From NCBI GenBank assembly GCA_965205055.1, contig OZ242030.1, positions 1,426,001 through 1,490,000 of the forward strand: a stretch of DNA of 64,000 bases, given 5' to 3'. This document shows positions 17,609 to 26,688 of this stretch, piece after piece (the stretch's first letter is position 1; every line of letters begins with the position of its first letter). This DNA is from CBDBBY01 sp965205055 (GTDB lineage Bacteria > Pseudomonadota > Alphaproteobacteria > Rhodobacterales > Rhodobacteraceae). The notes under the pieces were generated by a model, which did not search any database, was not told the DNA's origin, and worked only from the letters and a program-made list of their open reading frames with translations. The position numbers and the translations under genes were made by a program.

Positions 17609-18121
17609 CTATTTCGAGGATAACCCGCTCGCTTCTGAACACTGCTTGCAGCAGCCCAAAATCTCGATGGCGTGGGCGGAAGCCAAGAATTCTTCTGTCT
17701 CGGCCTGATGCCGGCCAGTCTCCGCAGCTGATTCGAGCGAACAGTGACTCCCGATGCCTCCCGCGATCTCCTCCAGGTGCGGCGTTCGCAACTCCTTGAC
17801 CTCATTGCATGAATCGCAAACGAGAAGGACAGGGCCATGCGGTTCGCTAGGAGACGTGCAGGCGACATAACCTTTCATTCCCTCCACTCGATGAACGAAG
17901 CCGTTCTCTTGCAAAAACTCCAGCGCTCGATACGCGACCGGCGGTTGGTGCCCGAACCCGTCTTTCCTCAGAGATTCCAGCACTTCGTACGCTCCCAGAG
18001 CGCGCCCTGCTTCAAGGAGTATCTCAAGCACCCGCTTTCTGACGGGCGTCAGCCGAAGGTTCCGTTCCTTGCACAACCTTTCGACTTTTTCGAATGCTTC
18101 GTCTCGACCGGAATTTGCCAT
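17609..18121 (-). CDS. zur: Zur, Fur-family zinc uptake regulator
   Basis: A 170-residue Fur-family repressor. The N-terminal winged helix includes RLTPVRKRVLEILLEAGRALGAYEVLESLR. Zinc-site cysteines occur as C102-x2-C105 (CDSCNE) and, near the end, CCKQC (157-161) after HAIEILG with H150. Zur variants of alphaproteobacteria end in this ILGxCxxC pattern. With zinc bound it represses zinc import genes. It is transcribed away from znuA, and a palindromic Zur box lies between the two starts. GGAAG lies seven bases before the ATG. Confidence 0.88.
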   Translation of the reverse strand: MANSGRDEAFEKVERLCKERNLRLTPVRKRVLEILLEAGRALGAYEVLESLRKDGFGHQPPVAYRALEFLQENGFVHRVEGMKGYVACTSPSEPHGPVLLVCDSCNEVKELRTPHLEEIAGGIGSHCSLESAAETGRHQAETEEFLASAHAIEILGCCKQCSEASGLSSK

Positions 18122-18256
18122 TCAATGCTTCCATTCAATTAGGAGACCACAAGGCGCCCGGGAAAGAGCCTGCTCTGATGATAACTCAGATCAGCCTTGA
18201 AAAAAAGTTTCTGGGAAACCCGAAACGGCGTTCCGCTCGCATGTTGATCTCAATTC

Positions 18257-18271
18257 TGTTATAAGATAACA
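18257..18271. promoter_or_regulatory. Zur box between zur and znuA
   Basis: TGTTAT-AAG-ATAACA is a perfect six-base inverted repeat that closely resembles the known proteobacterial Zur consensus (TGTTATANTATAACA). It lies 36 bases before the znuA ATG and 135 bases before the zur start, so it likely represses znuA and possibly both genes when zinc is plentiful. Confidence 0.8.
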
Positions 18272-18307
18272 TAACGCTTTCGAATTGCAAACCAACTGGA
18301 GAAAGCA

Positions 18308-19342
18308 ATGCTAAAGTGGCAAGGACTCATTGCCGCCGCCATTTCGGCCGCCGCGTCAGCCGCGCCCGCGTCTGAAGGGCCCGTGGTCGTTACCGACGTT
18401 CGACCTGTTCATTCACTGGTCTCAATGGTCATGGAAGGTGTCGGCGAACCTTCCTTGCTTATGCCGAGCGGGGCCTCGCCGCACGGCTATTCAATGACTC
18501 CGTCGGACGCCCGTTTGTTGGAAAGCGCGGATATCATCATCCGCGTCGGACCGGAGCTGATTCCATCGCTCGAGCGAAACATAAAGTCCATTGCGCCGAA
18601 TGCCGTCGACGTAATTCTCTTGGACTTGGTTGCGACCAGCGTCTTGCCGGTGCGAAAGAATTTGATTTTCCGGCACGAAATGGAGGACGACGATCACGAT
18701 CACGAGGCGTTGGAAGCCGCTCATGATCACGAAGAGGAAGACCACGAAGAAGGCCACGAGGACGACCACGAGGACGACCACGAAGACGGGCACGAAGACG
18801 GGCATGGCCATTCAGTTGATCCACATGCATGGCTCAACCCCGACATAGCGATTGAATGGCTGGAGGCTATTGCGAGCATCCTTGCCGCAGAGCATCCTGA
18901 AGATTCGGCGACCTATTCGCAAAACGCCGAAGCCGCCATCAAAGCGATTCAAGAGATGTCGTCAGTCTTGAGTGCGGAGCTGGAACAGCATGCCGGCGAC
19001 GAATTCATCGTCTACCATGACGCGTATCACTACTTCGAAGTCAAATTCGGTCTGAGCCCTATCGGAGCGATAAAGAACGAACACGCTGGAGATGCGTCCG
19101 CCGGGCATTTGAGCGAATTGTCCGGATTGATCCAAGCGCGCGAGTCAATCTGCGTGTTCGCCGAACCTCAATTCAATCCCGGGTTGATCAGTGTTCTTGG
19201 TGACCAATCGACCGTCATGGTTGCGACGTTGGATCCGATCGGAACGGATTTGGAGCTCGGAGCCGGACTTTATCCAGAACTGATCGAAAGTATTGCGCGG
19301 AACATTGCCGATTGCCTTTCTTCTTCGCATAGCGACCATTAG
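18308..19342 (+). CDS. znuA: ZnuA, periplasmic zinc-binding protein of an ABC transporter
   Basis: A 344-residue cluster-9 solute-binding protein. A short signal peptide ends near the ASAAPAS region (residues 15-22). Likely zinc ligands include H59 in SPHG and H173 in DPHAWLNP, with a later histidine in VYHDAYHYFE. Residues 123-168 form a loop very rich in histidine, aspartate and glutamate, built partly of EDDH/EDGH repeats; in this family the loop captures zinc. GGAG lies eight bases before the ATG and the Zur box upstream. No permease or ATPase genes (znuB, znuC) follow, so they must lie elsewhere or be lost. Confidence 0.92.
   Translation: MLKWQGLIAAAISAAASAAPASEGPVVVTDVRPVHSLVSMVMEGVGEPSLLMPSGASPHGYSMTPSDARLLESADIIIRVGPELIPSLERNIKSIAPNAVDVILLDLVATSVLPVRKNLIFRHEMEDDDHDHEALEAAHDHEEEDHEEGHEDDHEDDHEDGHEDGHGHSVDPHAWLNPDIAIEWLEAIASILAAEHPEDSATYSQNAEAAIKAIQEMSSVLSAELEQHAGDEFIVYHDAYHYFEVKFGLSPIGAIKNEHAGDASAGHLSELSGLIQARESICVFAEPQFNPGLISVLGDQSTVMVATLDPIGTDLELGAGLYPELIESIARNIADCLSSSHSDH
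18755..18802 (+). repeat. Four tandem 12-bp units encoding the znuA metal loop
   Basis: Two copies of CACGAGGACGAC are followed by two of CACGAAGACGGG, encoding HEDD HEDD HEDG HEDG. Slippage here can change loop length without breaking the frame. Confidence 0.85.
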
Positions 19343-19367
19343 GCGCCGTGCCGCCCCCGATGAAAAT

Positions 19368-19393
19368 GGCGAAGGCGGCTCAACGCCTTCGCC
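19368..19393 (+). terminator. Hairpin after znuA, terminator-like
   Basis: GGCGAAGGCG and CGCCTTCGCC form a perfect ten-base stem with a six-base loop, 25 bases after the znuA stop. There is no T-run after it, so it may be a processing or factor-dependent termination site instead of a simple intrinsic terminator. Confidence 0.55.
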
Positions 19394-19843
19394 GCAAATC
19401 GAATGTATACCGAGCAGTTCGATCAAAGATATTTGTCACGATTTTTGGGATTCACAGGTTGCGGGCTTCGCCTCGCAGAAGTCCAACAGGCGCGGACGGC
19501 GGAACCTGCCCGGATGGGTTCGATCAATGCGTTCTTCAGCAGGTTGATAACTGCCGGCCCTGACGCGCGCACTCGCGGGCATCCTTGTTGCGGTCGATTC
19601 CGCAAGATCGCGGGGAACGGGCCGACTTCATGGCCGTCTCGTCAGGCGTGCCATCTCTGCAACCGTCCTTTGAACGACGGGAATCCAAAACATGAATTGA
19701 GCAAGATGCCGCTCAGCTCAGACGAATGACGGCGTGGCGATCAGCAGCTGCGCCGCAAAGATGTCTGCGAATTCAAGTCTTCCGGATATCAAAATTCGTT
19801 CTGCGGGCGCCGCAGCTCGAAGGACGCCGAGCCTCGCCGCCGC
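19394..19843. other. Intergenic stretch downstream of znuA, no gene seen
   Basis: Between two convergent genes. No znuB/znuC remnant, RNA gene or repeat recognised. Confidence 0.5.
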
Positions 19844-20494
19844 TCAGAACGGCGGATGCATCGCCAACGCAAGCGAAGCTTCGATTTCCCTGACGGCATT
19901 CGTCACTGCCTGCCCGATCAAGTCCATCTTCCGGACTTGCCTGATCCTGGGCCTCGCTCTCTTGTGCTCGCGCTCGGACAAGATGTGCTTGAACAGTCCG
20001 CAGGCGTCCACAAGACTGATCATGACGACATCGCGCGGATCCGGAACTTCATCGCTGAACAAGATGCCGACGATCCGAAGCTTAGCCTCCCTCTCGGCCT
20101 TTCCGTCAATCATCGGGTAGCGCCGCGATCTGAAAACCCAAAGGAACCTATCGTCTTCCCGGCGCAATATGCCCTTGGTGATAAGCCGGTCAAGCGCTGT
20201 CCGCCGAATATTGTCGGCTTCGCGAGCGCTGAATTCGACCCAATATCTCGCGTCGCGGTCTTCCTCGGACTCGACGATATGCTTGAGCGTCGGATCCAGC
20301 AGATCGTCCCCGGTCGGTTTCGGATTGATGACGACAAGCTTCTCGAGATCGGTGTCGATGCGATCCTTCATCGCCAATTCCATGAGGACCGCGCCGCCAA
20401 GCACGCAGCGCATGCAGAGTTCGGGAACATGCGCGAAACGACCGTTTTCGTCCTCAAGCATGAGCAACATGACTTCTTCAGCGAAATTTAGCAT
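19844..20494 (-). CDS. GPP34-domain (Golgi phosphoprotein 3-like) protein
   Basis: A 216-residue protein with the GPP34 pattern. There is an early MLLMLEDENGRFAH, then GGAVLMELAMKDRIDTD, a beta-strand pair with VVINPKPTGDDLLDPTLKHI, and a later LDRLITKGILRREDDRFLW. In eukaryotes the fold binds phosphatidylinositol-4-phosphate and sorts Golgi glycosyltransferases. Bacterial members are widespread, mainly in actinobacteria, and their role is unknown. It stands alone, convergent with znuA. Confidence 0.75.
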   Translation of the reverse strand: MLNFAEEVMLLMLEDENGRFAHVPELCMRCVLGGAVLMELAMKDRIDTDLEKLVVINPKPTGDDLLDPTLKHIVESEEDRDARYWVEFSAREADNIRRTALDRLITKGILRREDDRFLWVFRSRRYPMIDGKAEREAKLRIVGILFSDEVPDPRDVVMISLVDACGLFKHILSEREHKRARPRIRQVRKMDLIGQAVTNAVREIEASLALAMHPPF

Positions 20495-21069
20495 ATTTGA
20501 AGCGAACTCCCTCTCGGCTCCCGACGCGATCTGCTTGGTCTTGACGGCAGCTGTTGTCTCCGACGGCGCACTTTAGACGCAACCCGCGCTGACCGCAACA
20601 ATTTCGTGCAAGCATTCACTTCGCGGTTTCCCGGCGATCGGCAGGCGAGTCGCGGGCGCGCCCAAAGGAAAGTCTGCAGCGGCGGCGTTCGGAGGCTGGA
20701 AGCGCCCGTGAAATCAATCGACCGCGAATTCAAAATGCGCGACGGACCGTCTTCGGGTTTCAGTGCGAATCCGTGCGGACATGCCCTGCGCCGTCCGGCA
20801 AGAATGCCCATTCGTCGCTCTGCCCGCAGGCTGGAACTGTTTCCTGAGCGCGGCCAGGAGCCAAGATCAAACTTGGCTGCGTGAAAGCCTTCGCACGCTG
20901 ATTCTGCAATCCCTTTCGCACTTCGACTCAGAATCGTCAGAGCTTTGCGGCAGAGCGAGACTCCGCCTGAGCCCGCTTTCTTCTTGAAATCGCAGAATAA
21001 AGTTTGCGGCGTATTGCCGCCGTCGGATATTGAACCTATGCTGGGCGCATGGGAACGTGTCAAAAATTG
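20495..21069. other. Long intergenic stretch upstream of moaA
   Basis: A minus-strand frame crosses it, but it is mostly the shadow of moaA and shows no family resemblance here. No gene, RNA or riboswitch recognised. The moaA promoter must lie in it. Confidence 0.45.
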
Positions 21070-22062
21070 ATGGATCCGTTCAGGCGCGCGATCACCTATT
21101 TGCGCGTCTCGGTGACCGACCGCTGCGACTTCCGATGCGTGTACTGCATGTCGGAAAAAATGACTTTCCTGCCCAAGAAGGAGCTGCTGACCTTGGAGGA
21201 GCTCGACCGGCTCTGCACCGCGTTCGTTTCGCTCGGGGTCAGGAAGCTTAGAATAACCGGAGGAGAGCCTCTGGTCCGGCGCGGAATCATGGAATACTTC
21301 GAGTCGATTTCGCGTCATTTGGCAAGCGGAATGCTCGACGAGCTGACGCTCACGACGAACGGCTCGCAGCTCCGCAAATTCGCGGGCCGCCTCAAATCGT
21401 GCGGCGTCAACCGAATCAATGTCTCCTTGGACACGCTCGACGCGGAAAAATTCGCGTTGGTCACCCGGTGGGGTCGGCTGCCTCAGGTGCTGGACGGAAT
21501 TGAGGCCGCGCTGGAAGCGGGTCTCGAGGTGAAAATAAACACCGTTGCCTTGAAGGGCTTCAATGAGGACGAAGTCGGCTCGCTCCTGGATTTCTGCAAG
21601 GCGCGCGGAATGAAATTGACGTTCATCGAGGTCATGCCGATGGGTGATATCGGCAACGAAAACCGCCTCGGCCAATACTGGCCTCTGACCGAAGTCCGAG
21701 CGAAGCTGGAGGAGCGATTCACAGTCGTCGACATGCTGGAACGCACCGGCGGTCCGGCCCGCTACGTGAAACTTGTTGAAACCGATCAGACTGTCGGATT
21801 CATCACCCCGCTGACTCACAACTTCTGCGAGAGCTGCAACAGGGTTCGCCTGACCTGCACCGGCGAATTGTTCATGTGCTTGGGCCAGGAGGACAAGGCG
21901 GATCTCCGGACGCCGCTTCGGCTGCATCCGGAATCCGACCGTGAGTTGTTCGATTCCATCATCGCGGCGATATCGAGAAAGCCCAAGGGCCATGATTTCG
22001 ACTATTCGCGCCGCGACGTCGGCGGCAAAATGTCTCGGCACATGAGCCATACCGGAGGGTAG
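21070..22062 (+). CDS. moaA: GTP 3',8-cyclase MoaA (molybdopterin biosynthesis)
   Basis: A 330-residue radical SAM enzyme catalysing the first step of molybdenum cofactor synthesis. The N-terminal 4Fe-4S motif CDFRCVYC follows YLRVSVTDR. RITGGEPLVRRG is the SAM-binding GGEP motif. A second cluster motif appears as CESCNRVRLTCTGELFMC near the C-terminus, and the protein ends in the required Gly-Gly. I chose MDPFRRAITYLRVS (21070); an ATG at 21049 would add seven residues. No other moa genes are in the window. Confidence 0.94.
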   Translation: MDPFRRAITYLRVSVTDRCDFRCVYCMSEKMTFLPKKELLTLEELDRLCTAFVSLGVRKLRITGGEPLVRRGIMEYFESISRHLASGMLDELTLTTNGSQLRKFAGRLKSCGVNRINVSLDTLDAEKFALVTRWGRLPQVLDGIEAALEAGLEVKINTVALKGFNEDEVGSLLDFCKARGMKLTFIEVMPMGDIGNENRLGQYWPLTEVRAKLEERFTVVDMLERTGGPARYVKLVETDQTVGFITPLTHNFCESCNRVRLTCTGELFMCLGQEDKADLRTPLRLHPESDRELFDSIIAAISRKPKGHDFDYSRRDVGGKMSRHMSHTGG

Positions 22063-22271
22063 TCGACATCCCGCCTTCAATGCCGCGGCGAAAAAACCGA
22101 TTCGCGGACATGAATATTGACCGAAGGCGCGGACAATCAGCCCGAGCAATTGGTCGACTTGTCGCCAGACATCGATTCGGGACGACCGCGCCGCTCGGGT
22201 GTTGAAAGCGATGCCGAATGGTAGTCAAATCGCCGCGTTGGAATGAGTTCATTCAGGAAGTCGAGACCGAG

Positions 22272-22664
22272 ATGATCAAGAAAGTAACCAAAACCGATGC
22301 GGAATGGCGCGACCAGCTGTCGAACCTGGCATTCCGCGTCACTCGGAAGAGCGCCACGGAGCGACCGTTCACAAACGATGACTTCCCGAAGGCCGCGGGC
22401 AAGTTCCAGTGCATTTGCTGCGACGCCGAACTGTTCGATTCCAGTTCAAAATTCGACTCCGGAACCGGTTGGCCCTCCTTCTTTCAGCCGATCAATGACG
22501 AGATCGTCGGCGAGAAGGATGATCGCAGCTTGTTCGTCAGGCGAACGGAAGTGATCTGCAATCGCTGCGACGCCCATCTGGGACACGTGTTTCCCGACGG
22601 GCCGCAGCCTACAGGATTGCGTTACTGCATCAACGGAGCTGCACTTCGCTTCGTCGCCGAATAG
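22272..22664 (+). CDS. msrB: Peptide-methionine (R)-S-oxide reductase MsrB
   Basis: A 130-residue protein repairing oxidised methionine. Zinc-site pairs CICC and CNRC are present. The catalytic cysteine is in LRYCINGAAL near the C-terminus. The usual resolving cysteine before GWPSF is threonine here (SGTGWPSF), as in many MsrB proteins that are recycled differently. I favour the ATG at 22272 (MIKKVTKTDAEWRDQL) because family members begin this way; the frame opens upstream at 22218. Confidence 0.92.
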   Translation: MIKKVTKTDAEWRDQLSNLAFRVTRKSATERPFTNDDFPKAAGKFQCICCDAELFDSSSKFDSGTGWPSFFQPINDEIVGEKDDRSLFVRRTEVICNRCDAHLGHVFPDGPQPTGLRYCINGAALRFVAE

Positions 22665-22875
22665 GCTCGAACGCTCTTTGCGGCTTCTCGCCAATCATCG
22701 CGTTCGATGAGTCGAGAACCGCAAGGCCGGACGATGCGGCTGAATTGGCAAAGCAAGCTCAACACGGCATTCAGCCGCGGTTCGCGCCGTTGCAGCCATG
22801 GATCCTCTTCGCCGGACAGTCCGGATGCTGAATTTGAGTCGTCCGGGTCGCGCTTTCTCCGACCCGCGTCGGCAG

Positions 22876-23337
22876 TCACTCTCCGGTAAGAATGGCGCCC
22901 GGGTCGACCCGCCCGAAGGCTCTGCCGAGCTGCTCCAAAATCGTGACTCGGCCGAGGTTGTTTTCCGTTACGCGCCGGGTCAAAGGGACAAAACGCCCGT
23001 CCTCAAGCGAGTAGGTGGCGACATTCGAGACCGTCCCGCTGTCGCTGAAAGCGACTTCGACGACGCGCCGCTCCACTTCCTCCGGTTCTTTCGCGCCGGA
23101 AATTTGGAAACGGTTGCTGACATAGAACCACGATTCGCCGTATCTTTGGTCGATGTGCGCGGGAATGCCCGCGATATCCACAACGCCCTCCTTTCCGGTT
23201 TCGCCAACTTGAATTTGAGACAATTCGGGATCCGAAGGCGTGTATCCATGTACGCGAACTACATCCGTGCAAGCCGCTGCCAAAAAAAGAACGGTCGTTG
23301 CAAGACCAATCCTGACGGTTCGCAATGCGATAGACAT
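22876..23337 (-). CDS. bamE: BamE-family outer-membrane assembly lipoprotein (SmpA/OmlA)
   Basis: A 153-residue lipoprotein with a hydrophobic signal peptide and lipobox LAAAC (residues about 19-23). It is followed by the SmpA/OmlA domain: QVGETGKEGVVDIAGIP, then SWFYVSNRF, ending in RVTENNLGRVTILEQLGRA. BamE helps the Bam complex insert beta-barrels into the outer membrane. It faces away from the DUF177-rpmF operon, an arrangement common in Rhodobacterales. Confidence 0.85.
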   Translation of the reverse strand: MSIALRTVRIGLATTVLFLAAACTDVVRVHGYTPSDPELSQIQVGETGKEGVVDIAGIPAHIDQRYGESWFYVSNRFQISGAKEPEEVERRVVEVAFSDSGTVSNVATYSLEDGRFVPLTRRVTENNLGRVTILEQLGRAFGRVDPGAILTGE

Positions 23338-23439
23338 ATGGAATTCCTCATTCGGTGCGTTTCAAACTAACATGTCGTTCGCGGGCAGTCCATGAGGGGC
23401 GCCTGCATGCCGCGCGAATCTCGAACTCCATGCGCCGTC

Positions 23440-23467
23440 TTGAAAACTCGCGTCGCGAGATTATAAT
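23440..23467 (+). promoter_or_regulatory. Promoter of the DUF177-rpmF-plsX-fabH-ihfA operon
   Basis: TTGAAA at 23440-23445 and TATAAT at 23462-23467 have a 16-base spacer, near the sigma-70 consensus. No other good promoter lies between bamE and the first gene of the operon. Confidence 0.55.
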
Positions 23468-23635
23468 TCTCGGAGCGTTTAAAGAATAGTCGGCATCAAT
23501 GGATTCCCGTCGCCGGGCGGAATCCAAGCGATGGATGGGGCTTGAGCAGTCATGCGCGCTTCAGTGAGAAATTCTGCGAAAGATGGCGGAGGACAGAACT
23601 GCGCGGACGGCAGCAACTCAACCGCCCGCGACCGG

Positions 23636-24148
23636 ATGGCCATCGAATCCCTTTATCTGAAACAGCCCAATCCCTTTCTTTTCGTTCCGCGGCGAAGCGC
23701 CGCCTCGGCAATGGCCGCAGACATAGGCGCGATCGAAATCAAGAAATTGCGGTTCGAGGGAGTCGTCGTGTCGACCGGAACGTCGGACTGGCTACTCACC
23801 GGCCGACTCGGAGCCACCGTCGTTCAGGAGTGCGTTGTGTCGCTCGCCCCCGTGAAAACGCGCCTGGACGCGAAGGTCGCGCGCAATTTCACTACGGAGG
23901 AGGCCGCAGGAACAACGCGCTCATACGCGCCCGTGCCGGATCTCGACATCGAGGTCGTCGAGGGATCGATCGACCTTGCGGCGGTCGCCCGCGAAGCGCT
24001 GCTGCTGGAACTTCCGACTTATCCGAAAATCGAAGGTGCGGAGGCAGAACTGTCGAATTTCCCCGGCGGAACCGAGCCGGAATTTCATGAAGACGGCCGA
24101 AGGCCCTTCGCATCGCTTTCCGAACTGCGAAATAGACTTTGCGATTGA
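23636..24148 (+). CDS. DUF177 (YceD-like) protein
   Basis: About 170 residues with the DUF177 core (IKKLRFEGVVVS, DWLLTGRLGATVVQECVVSLAPVKTRLDAKVARNF). YceD-family proteins precede rpmF in many bacteria and have been linked to 23S rRNA processing. The start is uncertain: the frame is open from 23552, but residues before the ATG at 23636 look non-coding. The first gene of the rpmF-plsX-fabH-ihfA operon. Confidence 0.82.
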   Translation: MAIESLYLKQPNPFLFVPRRSAASAMAADIGAIEIKKLRFEGVVVSTGTSDWLLTGRLGATVVQECVVSLAPVKTRLDAKVARNFTTEEAAGTTRSYAPVPDLDIEVVEGSIDLAAVAREALLLELPTYPKIEGAEAELSNFPGGTEPEFHEDGRRPFASLSELRNRLCD

Positions 24149-24288
24149 ATTGACAGGCCGTTCAGTTACTGTGTAATGGGCAATTCGCTCAAAACCTTAT
24201 GGCTGAATCAGGCTCTGGCATTGCATCGCGGAAATTGGTCGATTACCAGCAGGCGCGTCGGTGCTTTACATGAACAGAAGGACCAATC

Positions 24289-24492
24289 ATGGCGGTACAA
24301 CAGAACAAGGTCACCCGTTCGCGCCGAAACAAGCGACGCTCTCATGATTCGCTTTCGCCGGAAACCAGAGCCGAATGCCCGAATTGCGGCGAATTGAAAC
24401 GCCCGCACCATGTTTGCCCGGATTGCGGATACTACAACGGCCGCGAGGTCGTCGCCTTGAATGAAATGGTAGACGACGAAGACGAGGAGTGA
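24289..24492 (+). CDS. rpmF: Ribosomal protein L32
   Basis: A 67-residue L32 with the expected N-terminus MAVQQNKVTRSRRNKRRSHD and a zinc-ribbon pair, CPNCG followed by CPDCGYYNGREV. The tail is acidic (DDEDEE). AAGGA lies six bases before the ATG. It sits 25 bases ahead of plsX, the conserved rpmF-plsX-fabH order that couples ribosome and lipid synthesis. Confidence 0.97.
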   Translation: MAVQQNKVTRSRRNKRRSHDSLSPETRAECPNCGELKRPHHVCPDCGYYNGREVVALNEMVDDEDEE

Positions 24493-24517
24493 TCACTGCC
24501 CGGCTTCACCTTTGGAC

Positions 24518-25618
24518 ATGGCTTCCGAAAAGACACCGAACTCGAACGACGCCGTGGCCGTAGTGTCCGTCGACGCAATGGGCGGAGACAAGGGTCCCAA
24601 TGCCGTTATCGACGGTTTGGCCCGTGCCGCGCGAATGCATCCGAACTTGAGGTTCGTCGTGCACGGCGACAAGGCTCTGCTTGCCAAGAGAATTGCCAAG
24701 CGCAATCTGGGGAGGAAATGCGAGGTCCGCCATTGCGACGGCGTGGTCACGATGGCGATGAAGCCCAGTTCCGTGCTGCGCCATGGAGAAGGCACGTCCA
24801 TGTGGTCCGCGATCGAGACAGTGCGCCAAAAGGAGGCCGAGGTCGCGATCTCCTGCGGGAACACGGGCGCCTTGATGGCGGTATCCATGGTGAAATTGAA
24901 ACGCGCGCCGGGAGTCAACCGTCCGGCGATCGCGTGCCTGTGGCCGTCTCGAAACAGAAGCGGTTTCAATGTGCTTCTTGACGTCGGCGCCGACATCAGA
25001 GCGGACAAGGACGATTTGGTCGGATACGCGAAAATGGGCGCGGCCTACGCGCGGAACGGAATCGGCCTGGATTTGCCGAGGATCGGTTTGCTGAACGTCG
25101 GAACGGAGAGCCACAAGGGCCGCTCCGAAATCCGCGCGGCTCATGAAATCCTCTCTGGTGCAGACGAGGAAAACGGGTTCGCCTACGTCGGATTCGTGGA
25201 AGGAAGCGACATTCCGTCATCGCGAGTCGACGTCATCGTGACCGACGGGTTTACAGGCAATGTCACATTGAAATCGGTCGAAGGAACCGCCAATCTGATC
25301 AAACAATTCCTGCGCGAGGCCTTCAGCGGCAATCCGTTGTCGCAGTTGGGCGCACTGTTCGCGCAAGCGTCGCTCAGACGGCTTTCAAGGCGCCTTGATC
25401 CGCGGAGGGTCAACGGCGGGGTTCTGCTCGGCCTCAACGGAATGGTTGTGAAGTCGCACGGCGGCGCGGACGCTGTCGCTGTCGCCGCCGCCATCGACTT
25501 GGCGGCCCGCCTCTCCAATAAAAGCTGGTCCGACGCAGAGGCTCGTGACCCGCAGCCCGGGATTGGCGCAGTTCCCGCAGCCTCGGAACGCGCTTTGGCA
25601 AACAGGGGAGTTGCGTGA
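24518..25618 (+). CDS. plsX: Phosphate acyltransferase PlsX
   Basis: A 366-residue enzyme making acyl-phosphate from acyl-ACP, the entry to phospholipid synthesis. Characteristic segments: SVDAMGGDKGPNAVIDG near the N-terminus, ISCGNTGALMA, and VDVIVTDGFTGNVTLKSVEGT. An in-frame TTG at 24512 precedes the chosen ATG at 24518. The end overlaps fabH by four bases (GTGA). Confidence 0.95.
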   Translation: MASEKTPNSNDAVAVVSVDAMGGDKGPNAVIDGLARAARMHPNLRFVVHGDKALLAKRIAKRNLGRKCEVRHCDGVVTMAMKPSSVLRHGEGTSMWSAIETVRQKEAEVAISCGNTGALMAVSMVKLKRAPGVNRPAIACLWPSRNRSGFNVLLDVGADIRADKDDLVGYAKMGAAYARNGIGLDLPRIGLLNVGTESHKGRSEIRAAHEILSGADEENGFAYVGFVEGSDIPSSRVDVIVTDGFTGNVTLKSVEGTANLIKQFLREAFSGNPLSQLGALFAQASLRRLSRRLDPRRVNGGVLLGLNGMVVKSHGGADAVAVAAAIDLAARLSNKSWSDAEARDPQPGIGAVPAASERALANRGVA

Positions 25619-26592
25619 GCCAGGTGCGCGCGGTCGTCAAGGGCGTCGGCCATTACCTGCCCGAGCGTGTCGTAACGAATTCCGAATTCGAATCGCTGCT
25701 CGACACGAGCGACGAGTGGATTCGGTCGCGGACCGGAATCGAAACCAGGCATTTCGCCTCGGACGGAGAAACGACGTCCAGAATGGCCGCGGCCGCCTCG
25801 CGCAATGCGCTTGCCGACTGCGGAATCGAGCCGGACGAGGTGGATCTGGTCGTTCTCGCGACATCGACGCCCGACTGCACTTTCCCCTCCGTCGCGACCG
25901 AAGTGCAGGGATCGCTCGGCATAACAGGCGGCTTCGCCTTTGATCTGCAGGCCGTTTGCGCCGGATTCGTCTATGCGATGGCAAGCGCGAATTCGTTGCT
26001 CGTCGCCAAGCAAGCGACCTGTGCGCTCGTCGTCGGCGCCGAGACCTTTTCCAGAATTCTCGACATGTCCGACCGTAAGACATGCGTTCTCTTCGGCGAC
26101 GGAGCCGGCGCGGTCGTCCTGAAGGCGGAAAACTCTTGCGAATCCGGGGAGGGCCGAGGAATACTCGCCACGGACATGCATTCAGACGGTCGATACAAGG
26201 ACCTGCTTTACGTGGATGGCGGAGTTTCAACCACTCAGACGGCGGGCCATCTGCGGATGGACGGACGCGAGATATTCAAGCACGCCGTGTCGAAACTCGT
26301 ATCCACGACGCGCGACCTGATGGGCAAATCGACTTGCTCGATCGCCGATGTCGATCTCGTCGTGCCTCACCAGGCGAACATCAGAATCATTCGCGCCACC
26401 GCCAAGCGGCTCGGAGTTCCCGAGGACAAAGTCGTCGTGACGCTCGACAAGCACGGCAACACTTCCGCGGCGTCGATTCCACTCGCGCTTTCGGTCAACA
26501 ATTGCTCCGGCAAGCTGAAGAAGGGCGATCTCGTCGTTCTGAACGCGATCGGCGGCGGCCTGACCTGGGGGTCGATATTGTTGCGATGGTGA
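25615..26592 (+). CDS. fabH: Beta-ketoacyl-ACP synthase III
   Basis: A 325-residue KAS III starting fatty-acid elongation from acetyl-CoA and malonyl-ACP. The catalytic triad is visible: Cys in LQAVCAGFVYA, His in VVPHQANIRII, and Asn in DKHGNTSAASIP. The GTG start overlaps the plsX stop, implying translational coupling. Confidence 0.96.
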   Translation: MSQVRAVVKGVGHYLPERVVTNSEFESLLDTSDEWIRSRTGIETRHFASDGETTSRMAAAASRNALADCGIEPDEVDLVVLATSTPDCTFPSVATEVQGSLGITGGFAFDLQAVCAGFVYAMASANSLLVAKQATCALVVGAETFSRILDMSDRKTCVLFGDGAGAVVLKAENSCESGEGRGILATDMHSDGRYKDLLYVDGGVSTTQTAGHLRMDGREIFKHAVSKLVSTTRDLMGKSTCSIADVDLVVPHQANIRIIRATAKRLGVPEDKVVVTLDKHGNTSAASIPLALSVNNCSGKLKKGDLVVLNAIGGGLTWGSILLRW

Positions 26593-26688
26593 TCATGCAT
26601 GAATTTTTCCATTCGCAATATTTTCTAGCGAACCAAGGTATGCGACTATCCGACAAATTGTCGCGCCAACAATCGACGGAGTGAGCAG

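Noticed and set aside
20488..22149. 553-codon minus-strand frame
   Set aside because: It is the shadow of moaA over most of its length; its residues show no family resemblance and the upstream part crosses non-coding DNA.
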